Source: a virus. Taken from it: a stretch of DNA of 51,059 nucleotides. Below, piece by piece: positions 40,156 to 47,538 of the stretch. The stretch covers positions 1-51,059 of IMG/VR virus record IMGVR_UViG_3300045738_001902; one strand, 5' to 3'. Numbering within the stretch: position 1 is the stretch's first letter; each line of letters begins with the position of its first letter. Both the position numbers and the translations under genes were made by a program. A model generated the notes under the pieces. It was not told the DNA's origin. It did no database searches and saw only the letters and a list, made by a program, of their open reading frames with translations.

Positions 40156-40656
40156 TGCGGACCCGCCGCGCTCCACACCGTCTACGAGATGACATCGGCC
40201 AAGCTGTTCGCCACCATCGTGCGGATCGTGCGCGGCCGCGAGCGTGCCGAGGACCTGCTGCAGGAGGTCTATGTCAAGGCGTGGCGCCGCGCCGGGCGAT
40301 TCGATCCCGCCAAGGGCAGCCCGATCACCTGGCTGTGCACGATCGCCCGCAACACCGCGCTCAACGACCTGCGCCGCGAGAGCCGCAGCGCCGAACTCGC
40401 GGGAGACGAATTGCCCGAGGTCGCCGACGAGACCGTGCTGCCCGCCGACGACTGGCTGTGCGCCAGCGAGGACAGCGCCGAACTTGCCCGCTGCCTCGAG
40501 CAATTGCAGGCCGACCATCGCCGTTCGATCAAGCTCGCCTTCTTCGATGGCTTCAGCCACTCCGAACTGGCGCACAAACTCGAGGTCCCGCTGGGCACGA
40601 TGAAGAGCTGGATCAGGCGCGGGCTCGCCGGGCTGAAGGGCTGCCTGGGTGGCTGA
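40150..40656 (+). CDS. ECF sigma factor (SigK-like), 5' end truncated
   Basis: The protein shows region 2 (SAKLFATIVRIVRGRERAEDLLQEVYVKAWRRAGRFDPAKGSPITWLCTIARNTALNDLRR) and region 4 (LEQLQADHRRSIKLAFFDGFSHSELAHKLEVPLGTMKSWIRRGLAGLKGCL). Family members usually have 15-25 more residues before AALH.VYE.TSAKLF. Here that part is replaced by sequence continuing the integrase remnant. The possible starts are a TTG at 40150 or ATG at 40189. No promoter is recognisable. The protein may be functional if translated, because region 2 is nearly complete. The cognate anti-sigma gene overlaps by 8 bases. Confidence 0.82.
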   Translation: MGCGPAALHTVYEMTSAKLFATIVRIVRGRERAEDLLQEVYVKAWRRAGRFDPAKGSPITWLCTIARNTALNDLRRESRSAELAGDELPEVADETVLPADDWLCASEDSAELARCLEQLQADHRRSIKLAFFDGFSHSELAHKLEVPLGTMKSWIRRGLAGLKGCLGG

Positions 40657-41410
40657 CACGTTCGATCCCACCGCCGGCGATCCCGCAGCCGACGATCCCT
40701 TCATCCGCGCCGGCGAATATGCGCTGGGCGTGCTCGAAGGCGGCGAACTCGCCATTGCGCAGCGTGAGCTGCTGGCCGATCGCGGTTTTGCCGAGGCGGT
40801 CGAATGGTGGGAGCAGCGGTTCGCCGCCATGGCCGAACAGGCCGGCGAATATCTTCCTTCGGCCTCGGTCTGGCGCGGGGTCGAGGCGCGGCTCGATGCG
40901 GAGAGCGGGACCGCTGCCGCCGAACCCGTGGTCCTGCCGGACGGTCGGGCAGCAAATTGGAGCCTCGCGGCGCTGGTGACCGGTGGCGCGCTGGCCGCGG
41001 GAGCGCTGGCGCTGTTCCTCGCGACGCCGCGCCCGTCCGAGGTGGTGGTGCCCGATATCGCCGCCGCGCCTTCCGAGTGGCTGATCGCGCAATTGCAGGA
41101 TGCCGAGACCGAGCGCAGGCTCGCCAGCGTGGTCGATGTCGAGAACCGCAGGCTGGCGCTGACTATCGCCGGGCTCGAAGCCGAGCCGGGGCAGACCCCC
41201 GAATTGTGGGTGATCCCCGCCGGCGGCGCACCCGTCTCGCTGGGTGCGATCCCCGAAAGCGGTCGCTTCCAGCGCGACCTGTCGGCGGCGGAGAGCGATC
41301 TGCTGGTCGGGGGCGCGTCGCTCGCGGTCACCTACGAGGCGGACAGCGGTGTGCGCCACCAAGCGCCGACCCTGCCGATCCTGCTGGTTGGGGAACTCGA
41401 CCGGATCTGA
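40649..41410 (+). CDS. Anti-sigma factor, RskA family
   Basis: The 253-residue protein has an N-terminal cytoplasmic region with EYALGVLEGGELAIAQRELLADRGFAEAVEWWEQRFAAM (the anti-sigma zinc-like helical domain), a membrane helix (SLAALVTGGALAAGALALFLA, about residues 110-130) and a periplasmic domain typical of RskA (AQLQDAETERRLASVVDVENRRLALTIAG, PELWVIPAGGAPVSLGAIPESGRF). It binds the adjacent sigma factor at the membrane and releases it on an external signal, in known homologues redox or envelope stress. It starts at GTG 40649, overlapping the sigma stop. Confidence 0.88.
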   Translation: MADTFDPTAGDPAADDPFIRAGEYALGVLEGGELAIAQRELLADRGFAEAVEWWEQRFAAMAEQAGEYLPSASVWRGVEARLDAESGTAAAEPVVLPDGRAANWSLAALVTGGALAAGALALFLATPRPSEVVVPDIAAAPSEWLIAQLQDAETERRLASVVDVENRRLALTIAGLEAEPGQTPELWVIPAGGAPVSLGAIPESGRFQRDLSAAESDLLVGGASLAVTYEADSGVRHQAPTLPILLVGELDRI

Positions 41411-41453
41411 GCGTTATAGATCGGGCGCTTGCTTCACGTTCAAAAGCAATTTT

Positions 41454-41540
41454 CGTCGGGGCCTGCATCCGGTCCGGCCCCGACGGGGTAGCTGCGCCCG
41501 CCTTCTTCGAAAGAAGGCAGCCGAAACCTGCGGGGTTTCG
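41454..41540 (+). repeat. Three consecutive hairpins upstream of the adhesin gene
   Basis: A perfect 10-bp stem (41454-41463/41476-41485), an 8-bp stem GCCTTCTT/AAGAAGGC (41500-41507/41511-41518) and a 7-bp stem (41522-41528/41534-41540) follow each other. No T runs are present. The arrangement resembles a REP-type intergenic repeat; other copies are not in this window. Confidence 0.55.
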
Positions 41541-41625
41541 CGCAGTGGGGCCCCTCGCGAGTTCTGCTGGGGAGGGGATGTCCCGCGTCGATCGGCTTTC
41601 TGGTCCATAATGGAAGGAAAGTACT

Positions 41626-43542
41626 ATGAAGATCACGACCAATACCCGCCTTGCGACAACGCTGCTGGCGGGCGCCGCCATGTTCGCCATCACCTCGCCC
41701 GCCCAGGCCGATCCCACCCCCGAATGCAATGATTCCGAAACCAATGCGACCGAATGCGGCAGCGATTCCGACGCAACCGCAGCGGGCGCAACCGCGGTCG
41801 GCAATGGCGCGGTCGCGGATGGCGTCGATGCCGTCGCCGTGGGCAGCGACGATGCGGGCGCCGCTCCGGCTACCGCGACCGGGCCCTCGACCACCGCGAT
41901 AGGCGGCGAAAGCCTCGCCAGCGGCCCGGGTGCGACCGCGCTCGGCTGGCGTGCCGCCGCCGACGCCGAACGCGCGACCGCGCTGGGTCACCTCGCCACC
42001 GCGCAGGGCGTTCGTTCGACCGCTGTCGGCGAGAACGCCGATGCGCAGACCGACTTCAGCACCGCGATCGGCAATGAATCGATCGCCAATGGCGTCGACG
42101 CGTTGGCGGTCGGCGACACCGCCGTCGCCATGGGCAATTCCACGACCGCCGTCGGCGGCGAGAGCGTGGCGATGAACCCGGGTTCGAGCGCCTTCGGCTG
42201 GCAGGCCGAGGCGAACGGCGAACGCTCCACCGCGATCGGCCATCTGGCGCAATCGGGAGGCTTTGCCTCCACTTCGATGGGTGAAGCGGCCGCGGCGCTT
42301 GGTCGCGGCGGCATCGCCATCGGCGGGAACACCGATGGGGGCGCCTTCGGCGCGCTGGCCACCGACGATGCCGGCATTGCGCTGGGCAGCGATTCCGAAG
42401 CGCGCCAAGCCGGCGCGATTGCTATCGGCAGCGATGCCGATGGTGGTGGCGACGGCGCGGTTGCCAACGGCGTGGACGCCTTGGCGCTTGGTGCAGATGC
42501 CATGGCGATCGGAAACTCGACCACCGCGCTCGGCGGCGAAAGCCTTGCCAACACGCCGGGTTCGACAGCACTTGGCTGGCAGGCGGTTGCCACGGGTGCG
42601 ATGGGCACTGCGGTCGGCCACCAGTCCACCGCTTCGGGCGATCAGAGCTTCGCCGGCGGCGAGGATTCGGTCGCATCGGGCAGCAATTCGGTCGCCATCG
42701 GCAACACCGCACAGGCGACCGGCGGCGATTCGATCGCAATCGGCGGCAATCGCGACGGTGCCACCGGCTTCTCGACAATAGCCAGCGGGCCCTCGACCAC
42801 AGTGGTCGGCGGCCAGTCCTCGGCGATCGGCGCGGGCGCCACCGCCTATGGCTGGCGCGCCAACGCCACCGCCGAGCGGGCCACCGCGCTGGGCCATCTC
42901 GCCACCGCATCGGGCGTCCGCTCGGTTTCGGTCGGCGAAGCCGCCACCGCGAGCGGCGACGGTGCGATCGCAATGGGCAATCAGGCCGTCGCATCGGGGG
43001 TGAACTCGGTCGCAATCGGCAATGGTGCCACCGCCACCAACGACGGCCAAGTCGTGGTCGCCTCGCTGGGCGCCAGCAGCACCTCGCAGATCGGCCCGAT
43101 CGCGGTGGTCACCGCGGATGCCAACGGCACGCTGGGGGTCAGCTCCTCCGCAGGACTGAGCAATCTCGCGAGCTTCTCCGCCGTCCAGGCCAACAGCACC
43201 GCGATCGCGGGCAATTCCGCCCTGATTGCTGGGAACAGCAGCGCGATCATGGGTCTGCAGGATCGCCAGAGTGTGCTGTTCGATCTGGCGCAGGAGAACA
43301 GCACCCAGGCGCGGCGAGCCAATGAAGGCGTCGCGCTGGCGCTGGCGATGGAATCGCCGGTCATCATGCCGGGCAAAACCTTCGGCGTGGCCGGCGGCTT
43401 CGGCTATTACAACGACCGCGTCGCGGGCTCGGCGTCCTTCGGGCTGCGGGTCAGCGAAAGCACCGCGGTGACCGGCGGCGTCGGGGTCGGCTTCGACTCG
43501 GGCGAGGTCGGCGCGCGCGCCGGTTTCCAGGCCTCCTGGTAA
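41626..43542 (+). CDS. YadA-like trimeric autotransporter adhesin
   Basis: The 638-residue protein has a signal peptide (MKITTNTRLATTLLAGAAMFAITSPAQA, cut after AQA). The passenger is made of about 30 short YadA-head repeats of the type NSVAIG(N)(G/T)A, such as DAVAVGSDD and NSVAIGNGATA, and larger ~80-residue blocks repeated three times with STTA(V/I)GGESLA..PGSTALGWQA. A short stalk (QANSTAIAGNSALIAGNSSAIMG) leads to the C-terminal anchor MPGKTFGVAGGFGYYNDRVAGSASFGLRVSESTAVTGGVGVGFD...FQASW. It would trimerise in the outer membrane and mediate adhesion. A long open frame on the opposite strand is a repeat artefact. Confidence 0.88.
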   Translation: MKITTNTRLATTLLAGAAMFAITSPAQADPTPECNDSETNATECGSDSDATAAGATAVGNGAVADGVDAVAVGSDDAGAAPATATGPSTTAIGGESLASGPGATALGWRAAADAERATALGHLATAQGVRSTAVGENADAQTDFSTAIGNESIANGVDALAVGDTAVAMGNSTTAVGGESVAMNPGSSAFGWQAEANGERSTAIGHLAQSGGFASTSMGEAAAALGRGGIAIGGNTDGGAFGALATDDAGIALGSDSEARQAGAIAIGSDADGGGDGAVANGVDALALGADAMAIGNSTTALGGESLANTPGSTALGWQAVATGAMGTAVGHQSTASGDQSFAGGEDSVASGSNSVAIGNTAQATGGDSIAIGGNRDGATGFSTIASGPSTTVVGGQSSAIGAGATAYGWRANATAERATALGHLATASGVRSVSVGEAATASGDGAIAMGNQAVASGVNSVAIGNGATATNDGQVVVASLGASSTSQIGPIAVVTADANGTLGVSSSAGLSNLASFSAVQANSTAIAGNSALIAGNSSAIMGLQDRQSVLFDLAQENSTQARRANEGVALALAMESPVIMPGKTFGVAGGFGYYNDRVAGSASFGLRVSESTAVTGGVGVGFDSGEVGARAGFQASW

Positions 43543-43585
43543 GCCGCGCACCGGTTCGAGGGCATTCCTGCGGACCAGGAAGGAA

Positions 43586-43617
43586 GGGGGCGGGGCGTCA
43601 TGCCTCGCCCCCTTTTT
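43586..43617 (+). terminator. Rho-independent terminator of the adhesin gene
   Basis: An 11-bp GC-rich stem (43586-43596 with 43602-43612, one G.T pair), loop GTCAT, then TTTTT (43613-43617). Confidence 0.9.
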
Positions 43618-43934
43618 CCTCTTTCCTATTGTTAGCGGTGCAGACTGGACGGGCGAGGGCAACGCCAAAATGTCCGCTTTCGCAACTATGAACAATCGGC
43701 AGGTTTCGGGACTACCCGGCGATCCGCTGAATGGCCGAAATTAGGACGCAAAGCGGAACTTCCGGAGGTGGGCCGGGAGCGGGCTGTCTGCTCTAAGCCA
43801 GATGACCAGCTCGACCGGATACTAAAATCCTAATTTCACCCGCGCTGCTGGTTTATAGCTACTTGCCCTGCGGTGCTTTCGTGGAGCCTCGCTAACTGCT
43901 TGGATTTCCTACCGGAACTGCGTAAACAATCTCC
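43618..43934. other. Intergenic region, start of lower-GC DNA
   Basis: About 317 bases without a supported gene. Base composition falls relative to the left, with more A/T. No strong promoter pair was recognised; the kinase promoter presumably lies in 43800-43930. Confidence 0.5.
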
Positions 43935-44909
43935 ATGAGGGCCCCGTATAAAATAGATCTCGATGGCCTGAACGCTGTTCTGCGAACAGCCTTAGATGCG
44001 ACGGTCGTCATGGATACCAATGGTGTCATCCGAGGTTGGAACGCGATTGCCGTGCGCACCTTTGGACATTCCGCCGAAGAGGTTTTGGGAAAGAGAATGA
44101 GCGAAGTGATCATCCCCGCTCGCTATCGCGACGCGCATGAGAGCGGACTGACCAAATTCCTCGCTACCGGTGAAGGGCCTGTGCTGGACAAGCACATAGA
44201 AATTGAAGGGCTCCATGCAGGCGGGTCCGAGCTTCCGATCGAACTGTCCATCACGCACACTGTCAAATTCGGACAACCGCTTTTCATCGGATTCTTGCGC
44301 GATATCAGCGATCGTCGACGAGCGGAAAAGACTCGTCAGGTTATGGTCGATGAGCTCAATCATCGGGTGAAAAACTTGCTGGGTGTGGTGTCCGGGCTGG
44401 CCCATCAAACACTGAAGTCAGCCAATTCTCTGGACCAGTTCGGCGAGGATTTTACCGGCCGACTTGCAGCGCTGGGACGGAGTCACGAGCTGCTGACCGC
44501 AGTAAGTTGGGAAGATGCCTCGCTGCACGATCTGGTCGATGCGTTGATCGAACCCTACGCCGGGTCAAAAGGACGTATAGCGTTCGATGGTCCGCCCTTG
44601 CTCCTTCCTCCCAAGCATTTTCTGGCCTTGAGCATGATCGTTTACGAGCTGCTGACCAACGCGATCAAGTATGGCGCATTATCGACCGACCGAGGCGGTT
44701 TGGAAATCGCATGGACCATTGCCGAGGGGCATATCGACTTCGATTGGATGGAGGGTGGCGATGTCGTTCCTTCACCACCAGCACAAAAGGGTTTCGGCAC
44801 ACGCATGATCGACTTCAGCGCACGTCACGACTTATCGGGTGAGGCGCATTGGAACTGGACGCCCACCGGATTGGTTTTCGGGTTACGCTTTCCGCTTCCT
44901 GGACCTTAA
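43935..44909 (+). CDS. PAS-domain HWE-type sensor histidine kinase
   Basis: The 324-residue soluble kinase has an N-terminal PAS domain (residues ~10-125: LDATVVMDTNGVIRGWNAIAVRTFGHSAEEVLGKRMSEVIIP), then the HWE/HisKA_2 dimerisation region with phospho-acceptor His in DELNHRVKNLLGVV (about 139-148), and an ATP-binding N-box ELLTNAIKYGALS (about 235-247). DFDWMEGGD and GFGTRMIDF complete the HWE-type catalytic domain. There is no membrane segment, so it senses a cytoplasmic or light/redox signal via PAS. It precedes a receiver gene. Confidence 0.9.
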   Translation: MRAPYKIDLDGLNAVLRTALDATVVMDTNGVIRGWNAIAVRTFGHSAEEVLGKRMSEVIIPARYRDAHESGLTKFLATGEGPVLDKHIEIEGLHAGGSELPIELSITHTVKFGQPLFIGFLRDISDRRRAEKTRQVMVDELNHRVKNLLGVVSGLAHQTLKSANSLDQFGEDFTGRLAALGRSHELLTAVSWEDASLHDLVDALIEPYAGSKGRIAFDGPPLLLPPKHFLALSMIVYELLTNAIKYGALSTDRGGLEIAWTIAEGHIDFDWMEGGDVVPSPPAQKGFGTRMIDFSARHDLSGEAHWNWTPTGLVFGLRFPLPGP

Positions 44910-45018
44910 AATGACTTCGATTCTACCCTACCGACCGAACTCGATATGCTCTTCGTCGCAATGCTCGGGCCCGCCGCCACATCGCCGGCCGAGTGACCGA
45001 AATGAATTTACCGCTGAG

Positions 45019-45399
45019 ATGATCAGAACGAATGTTCTTGTCGTGGAAGACGAGATGATGATCGCATGGCAAGTCCGCGATCTTCTGGAAGATTTGGGCT
45101 TTGAAGCCGTTCAAACTGTGGGCAAGTTCGAAGATGCCCTAGCCGTAGCGGAGCGTAGCCCTCCTACTTTGTTGATCTGCGACGTTAACCTTGGCTCTGG
45201 TCCAGATGGTATTGCGACTGCTTCAGCGATTGCATCTCACAAAGTCGTCGAGGTGATTTTCATCACAGGATACGCTGGGGATGAAATACGCTCACGGGTC
45301 GAGCGATTCGATCCAGGGGCAAAACTCCTGCGAAAGCCAATCCAAGCGAAATTCCTGAAGGACGCTATCTTACAAGTGCTCGGTCGGAAACCAAACTGA
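45019..45399 (+). CDS. Single-domain response regulator (receiver only)
   Basis: The 126-residue CheY-like receiver has acid pocket VVEDE (residues 8-12), phospho-acceptor Asp55 in LLICDVNLG, the switch Thr83 in FITGYA, and the conserved Lys106 in LLRKPI. There is no output domain. It follows the HWE kinase by about 110 bases on the same strand and is its likely partner. Single-domain regulators of this kind commonly act by protein contact. The start chosen is the ATG at 45019; the ribosome site is weak. Confidence 0.85.
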   Translation: MIRTNVLVVEDEMMIAWQVRDLLEDLGFEAVQTVGKFEDALAVAERSPPTLLICDVNLGSGPDGIATASAIASHKVVEVIFITGYAGDEIRSRVERFDPGAKLLRKPIQAKFLKDAILQVLGRKPN

Positions 45400-45960
45400 G
45401 ATTCGAATGTCTTGTCGCTAGCCATCAACCACGTGCAACTCTTTAGAGGTTCGGCGATATTCAAGTGATGGTTATTGGACTCCTTCTGCTCGACGCCGCC
45501 CGGTCGTCTCAGATACTAAAATATGACAACTCACTGCAATTGGTCGGTCACTGTGGAATTCTCAAGCACAAGCGCGCGCTATTTGCAGCGTTCGGTTGCT
45601 TGGAGACGGTGGGTGCCGAGAGGTCGATAGCGGCATGGAGGACTTTGATGTCTGTCGCTCCGTAGACCCGAATTCTCAGCAGCGTCGGCAGCCGGTGTAA
45701 ACCAGGATGTAAGCTTTGGCCCACCTGCACAGGCTCGCCGTCGCAAAATAAAACTCTCGACTAGCAGTTGTTCAATTTCCATGACTAAGGCTCTAGCATC
45801 TAACCTAGAAGCAATCTCATAGGGGGTCACGATCGATTCTTTCTCTTTCAACACGGCCGACTACCCTGCGGTTGATCGAGCGGAGCGCTATCAGCAAGCT
45901 TATTCCCCCGGAGCCAGAGTATCTCCCACGGGACCGGATTTCCGCGCTTCGTTTGCTGCG
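45400..45960. other. Gap between receiver and AraC gene; includes unstarted coding sequence
   Basis: The first 420 bases have no supported gene; a 66-codon frame at 45465-45665 has no family signature. From 45823 the reading is already that of the AraC protein, as described in the next entry. Confidence 0.5.
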
Positions 45961-46821
45961 GTGCGGCTCGACGACAGCTTGATCTATCAACGTTGGATCA
46001 ATGACGTCGAGCACAAGCGCTCTTCAGCGCGAGCTAAGAAGGATGGCTTCGACCATTTTGTTGTGACCGCCGTTCTCTCCGGAACGTTGGAGGTGGACAC
46101 CCAGGGCTCAAAACTAACTGTGCCGTCGCAAACAATCTCGGTTCTCGATCTTTCCTACCCCATGACCACTCGCGCTAGGAACGCGCACATCGTCACATTG
46201 GCGGTAGCAAGGGACCGGCTATCGGAGACAACGGCTGCGCTCGTCGGTGCCAAAGGCCTCGTGCTTGAAGGGACGATGGCCACGTTTTTTACGCAGCACC
46301 TTGAACAACTTGCAATCTCAGCAACTAACCTTCAGCCCAGCGAAGCGAGGCAGATGGTCGAGGTGACCCTCAGCATGCTCTTTGCAGCCATCAACAGCCA
46401 TGACAATTATAGTCGAGAGCGTCCGAAAAATTTCTGCCTTATCAAAAACTATGTGGAAGCCCACCTTACTGAAAGAGACCTCGGACTGGACCGAATTATC
46501 GTGGAAACCGGTCTTTCGCGAGCGACGATCTACCGACAATTTCGCCAAAACGGCGGTGTATCTGGCTACATACGCGATCGCCGCTTACGCCGCTTGGCCA
46601 TCGAACTCGTAAAATCGCGAGAACCATTGGCGAACTTGGCTTTCGACGTCGGCTTCGCAAGCGCTGCTCATGCGAGTCGAAGCTTTTACGACAAATATGG
46701 GATAAGGCCTGGGGAATACCGTAAAACGTTCCATGCGACTTGGTCCAACGACATTCCCGAGGCACTGATGGACGTGTTCTTGAAGGAAGTTTTACCTCAA
46801 CAATTGATCGAGAGGCCCTGA
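45961..46821 (+). CDS. AraC-family transcriptional regulator with lost or unusual start codon
   Basis: The C-terminal AraC double HTH is clear: LDRIIVETGLSRATIYRQFRQNGGVSGYIRDRRLRRLAIELVKS, then LANLAFDVGFASAAHASRSFYDKYGIRPGEYRK. The upstream part is an AraC-binding-like regulatory domain. The first canonical start codon is GTG 45961, but the same frame reads convincingly protein-like back to 45838 (SFSFNTADYPAVDRAERYQQAYSPGARV). Farther back comes an in-frame TAG at 45820-45822, preceded by an in-frame ATG at 45781. So translation may start at a non-standard codon near 45832, or the gene lost its start through a nonsense mutation or start-codon change. It is in the lower-GC segment. Confidence 0.8.
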   Translation: MRLDDSLIYQRWINDVEHKRSSARAKKDGFDHFVVTAVLSGTLEVDTQGSKLTVPSQTISVLDLSYPMTTRARNAHIVTLAVARDRLSETTAALVGAKGLVLEGTMATFFTQHLEQLAISATNLQPSEARQMVEVTLSMLFAAINSHDNYSRERPKNFCLIKNYVEAHLTERDLGLDRIIVETGLSRATIYRQFRQNGGVSGYIRDRRLRRLAIELVKSREPLANLAFDVGFASAAHASRSFYDKYGIRPGEYRKTFHATWSNDIPEALMDVFLKEVLPQQLIERP

Positions 46822-46943
46822 CGCCTCAAAAATGAGACGCTGAGGCATTTCTCCGCGATCCGTGCGAGCTTAGGTTGCCCTGTGCAGCAGATCTGTGCCG
46901 ACAAGTCGTCGTGTATGTCTGACGAACACAAGGAACTGTCCAA

Positions 46944-47366
46944 ATGGAAACCAAAAACAAACTAAAATCTACTACGATCAGCGGCCTTAGTGCCATTGCA
47001 GGCATTATGATGTTTACCTACGGTGCACCGAGCAAGAGTCAATCTGCGCCGGTAAACAAGTGTGAGTTCTTCGAGCATTTCGATTATGAGGGCCGTTCCT
47101 TCATGCTTCATCATAATCACGTTTTAACGGTCGGAACTGACGTTCAGGTAAAGCATGAGGATGCACGGCGGACCCGTGGGGACTATCAAAAGTTCGTTGA
47201 TCCAACGTGGAAAGGCATCATCTCCTCTGTCAAAATTGGCTCCAACTGCGTGGCGCAGATGAACTTCCCAGGCGGAAACGGAATTAATGTGCAAAAAGAC
47301 GCTCCGCGAATGTCCGGCCAGTTTAACGACAGCGCAGAATACGTGTCTTGCTACTGTGAGAATTGA
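46944..47366 (+). CDS. Secreted beta/gamma-crystallin-like protein
   Basis: The 140-residue protein has a basic start and a hydrophobic segment (TISGLSAIAGIMMFTYGAPSKSQSAP) consistent with a signal peptide. The mature part holds FFEHFDYEGRSFML, then WKGIISSVKIGSNCVAQMNFPGGNGINV, then GQFNDSAEYVSCYC. F.E..DY.GRS... and W...ISS(V) are the pattern of beta/gamma-crystallin Greek-key motifs, which in bacteria often bind Ca2+. Two Cys near the end may form a disulfide. Function unknown; other secreted proteins lie next to it. Confidence 0.65.
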   Translation: METKNKLKSTTISGLSAIAGIMMFTYGAPSKSQSAPVNKCEFFEHFDYEGRSFMLHHNHVLTVGTDVQVKHEDARRTRGDYQKFVDPTWKGIISSVKIGSNCVAQMNFPGGNGINVQKDAPRMSGQFNDSAEYVSCYCEN

Positions 47367-47538
47367 TTCCAGCGAAATCCTCGTGGTAGGATGATGCGCA
47401 GCTTCGCAACTCGACCGAGGAGTTGTCGGGTAATTTATAAAGTAGCGCTTTCAGGTTTCCAGGAAGATCAGCGTTAGACCTCCAGCGGGAGATCGGCGCG
47501 CAGATCCTCATATCTAAACAGTAAGGTGGTCGAGCGAA
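47367..47538. other. Intergenic region without a supported gene
   Basis: About 170 bases between two secreted-protein genes. No terminator or promoter was recognised with confidence. Confidence 0.4.

Noticed and set aside
41411-41625. Rho-independent terminator after the anti-sigma gene
   Set aside because: The hairpins lack T runs; treated as a repeat structure.
41440-43695. 751-codon minus-strand frame opposite the adhesin
   Set aside because: Mirrors the short Gly/Ala repeats of the YadA-like gene; no independent motif or start signal.
45465-45665. 66-codon open frame between receiver and AraC gene
   Set aside because: No family signature and no clear ribosome site.
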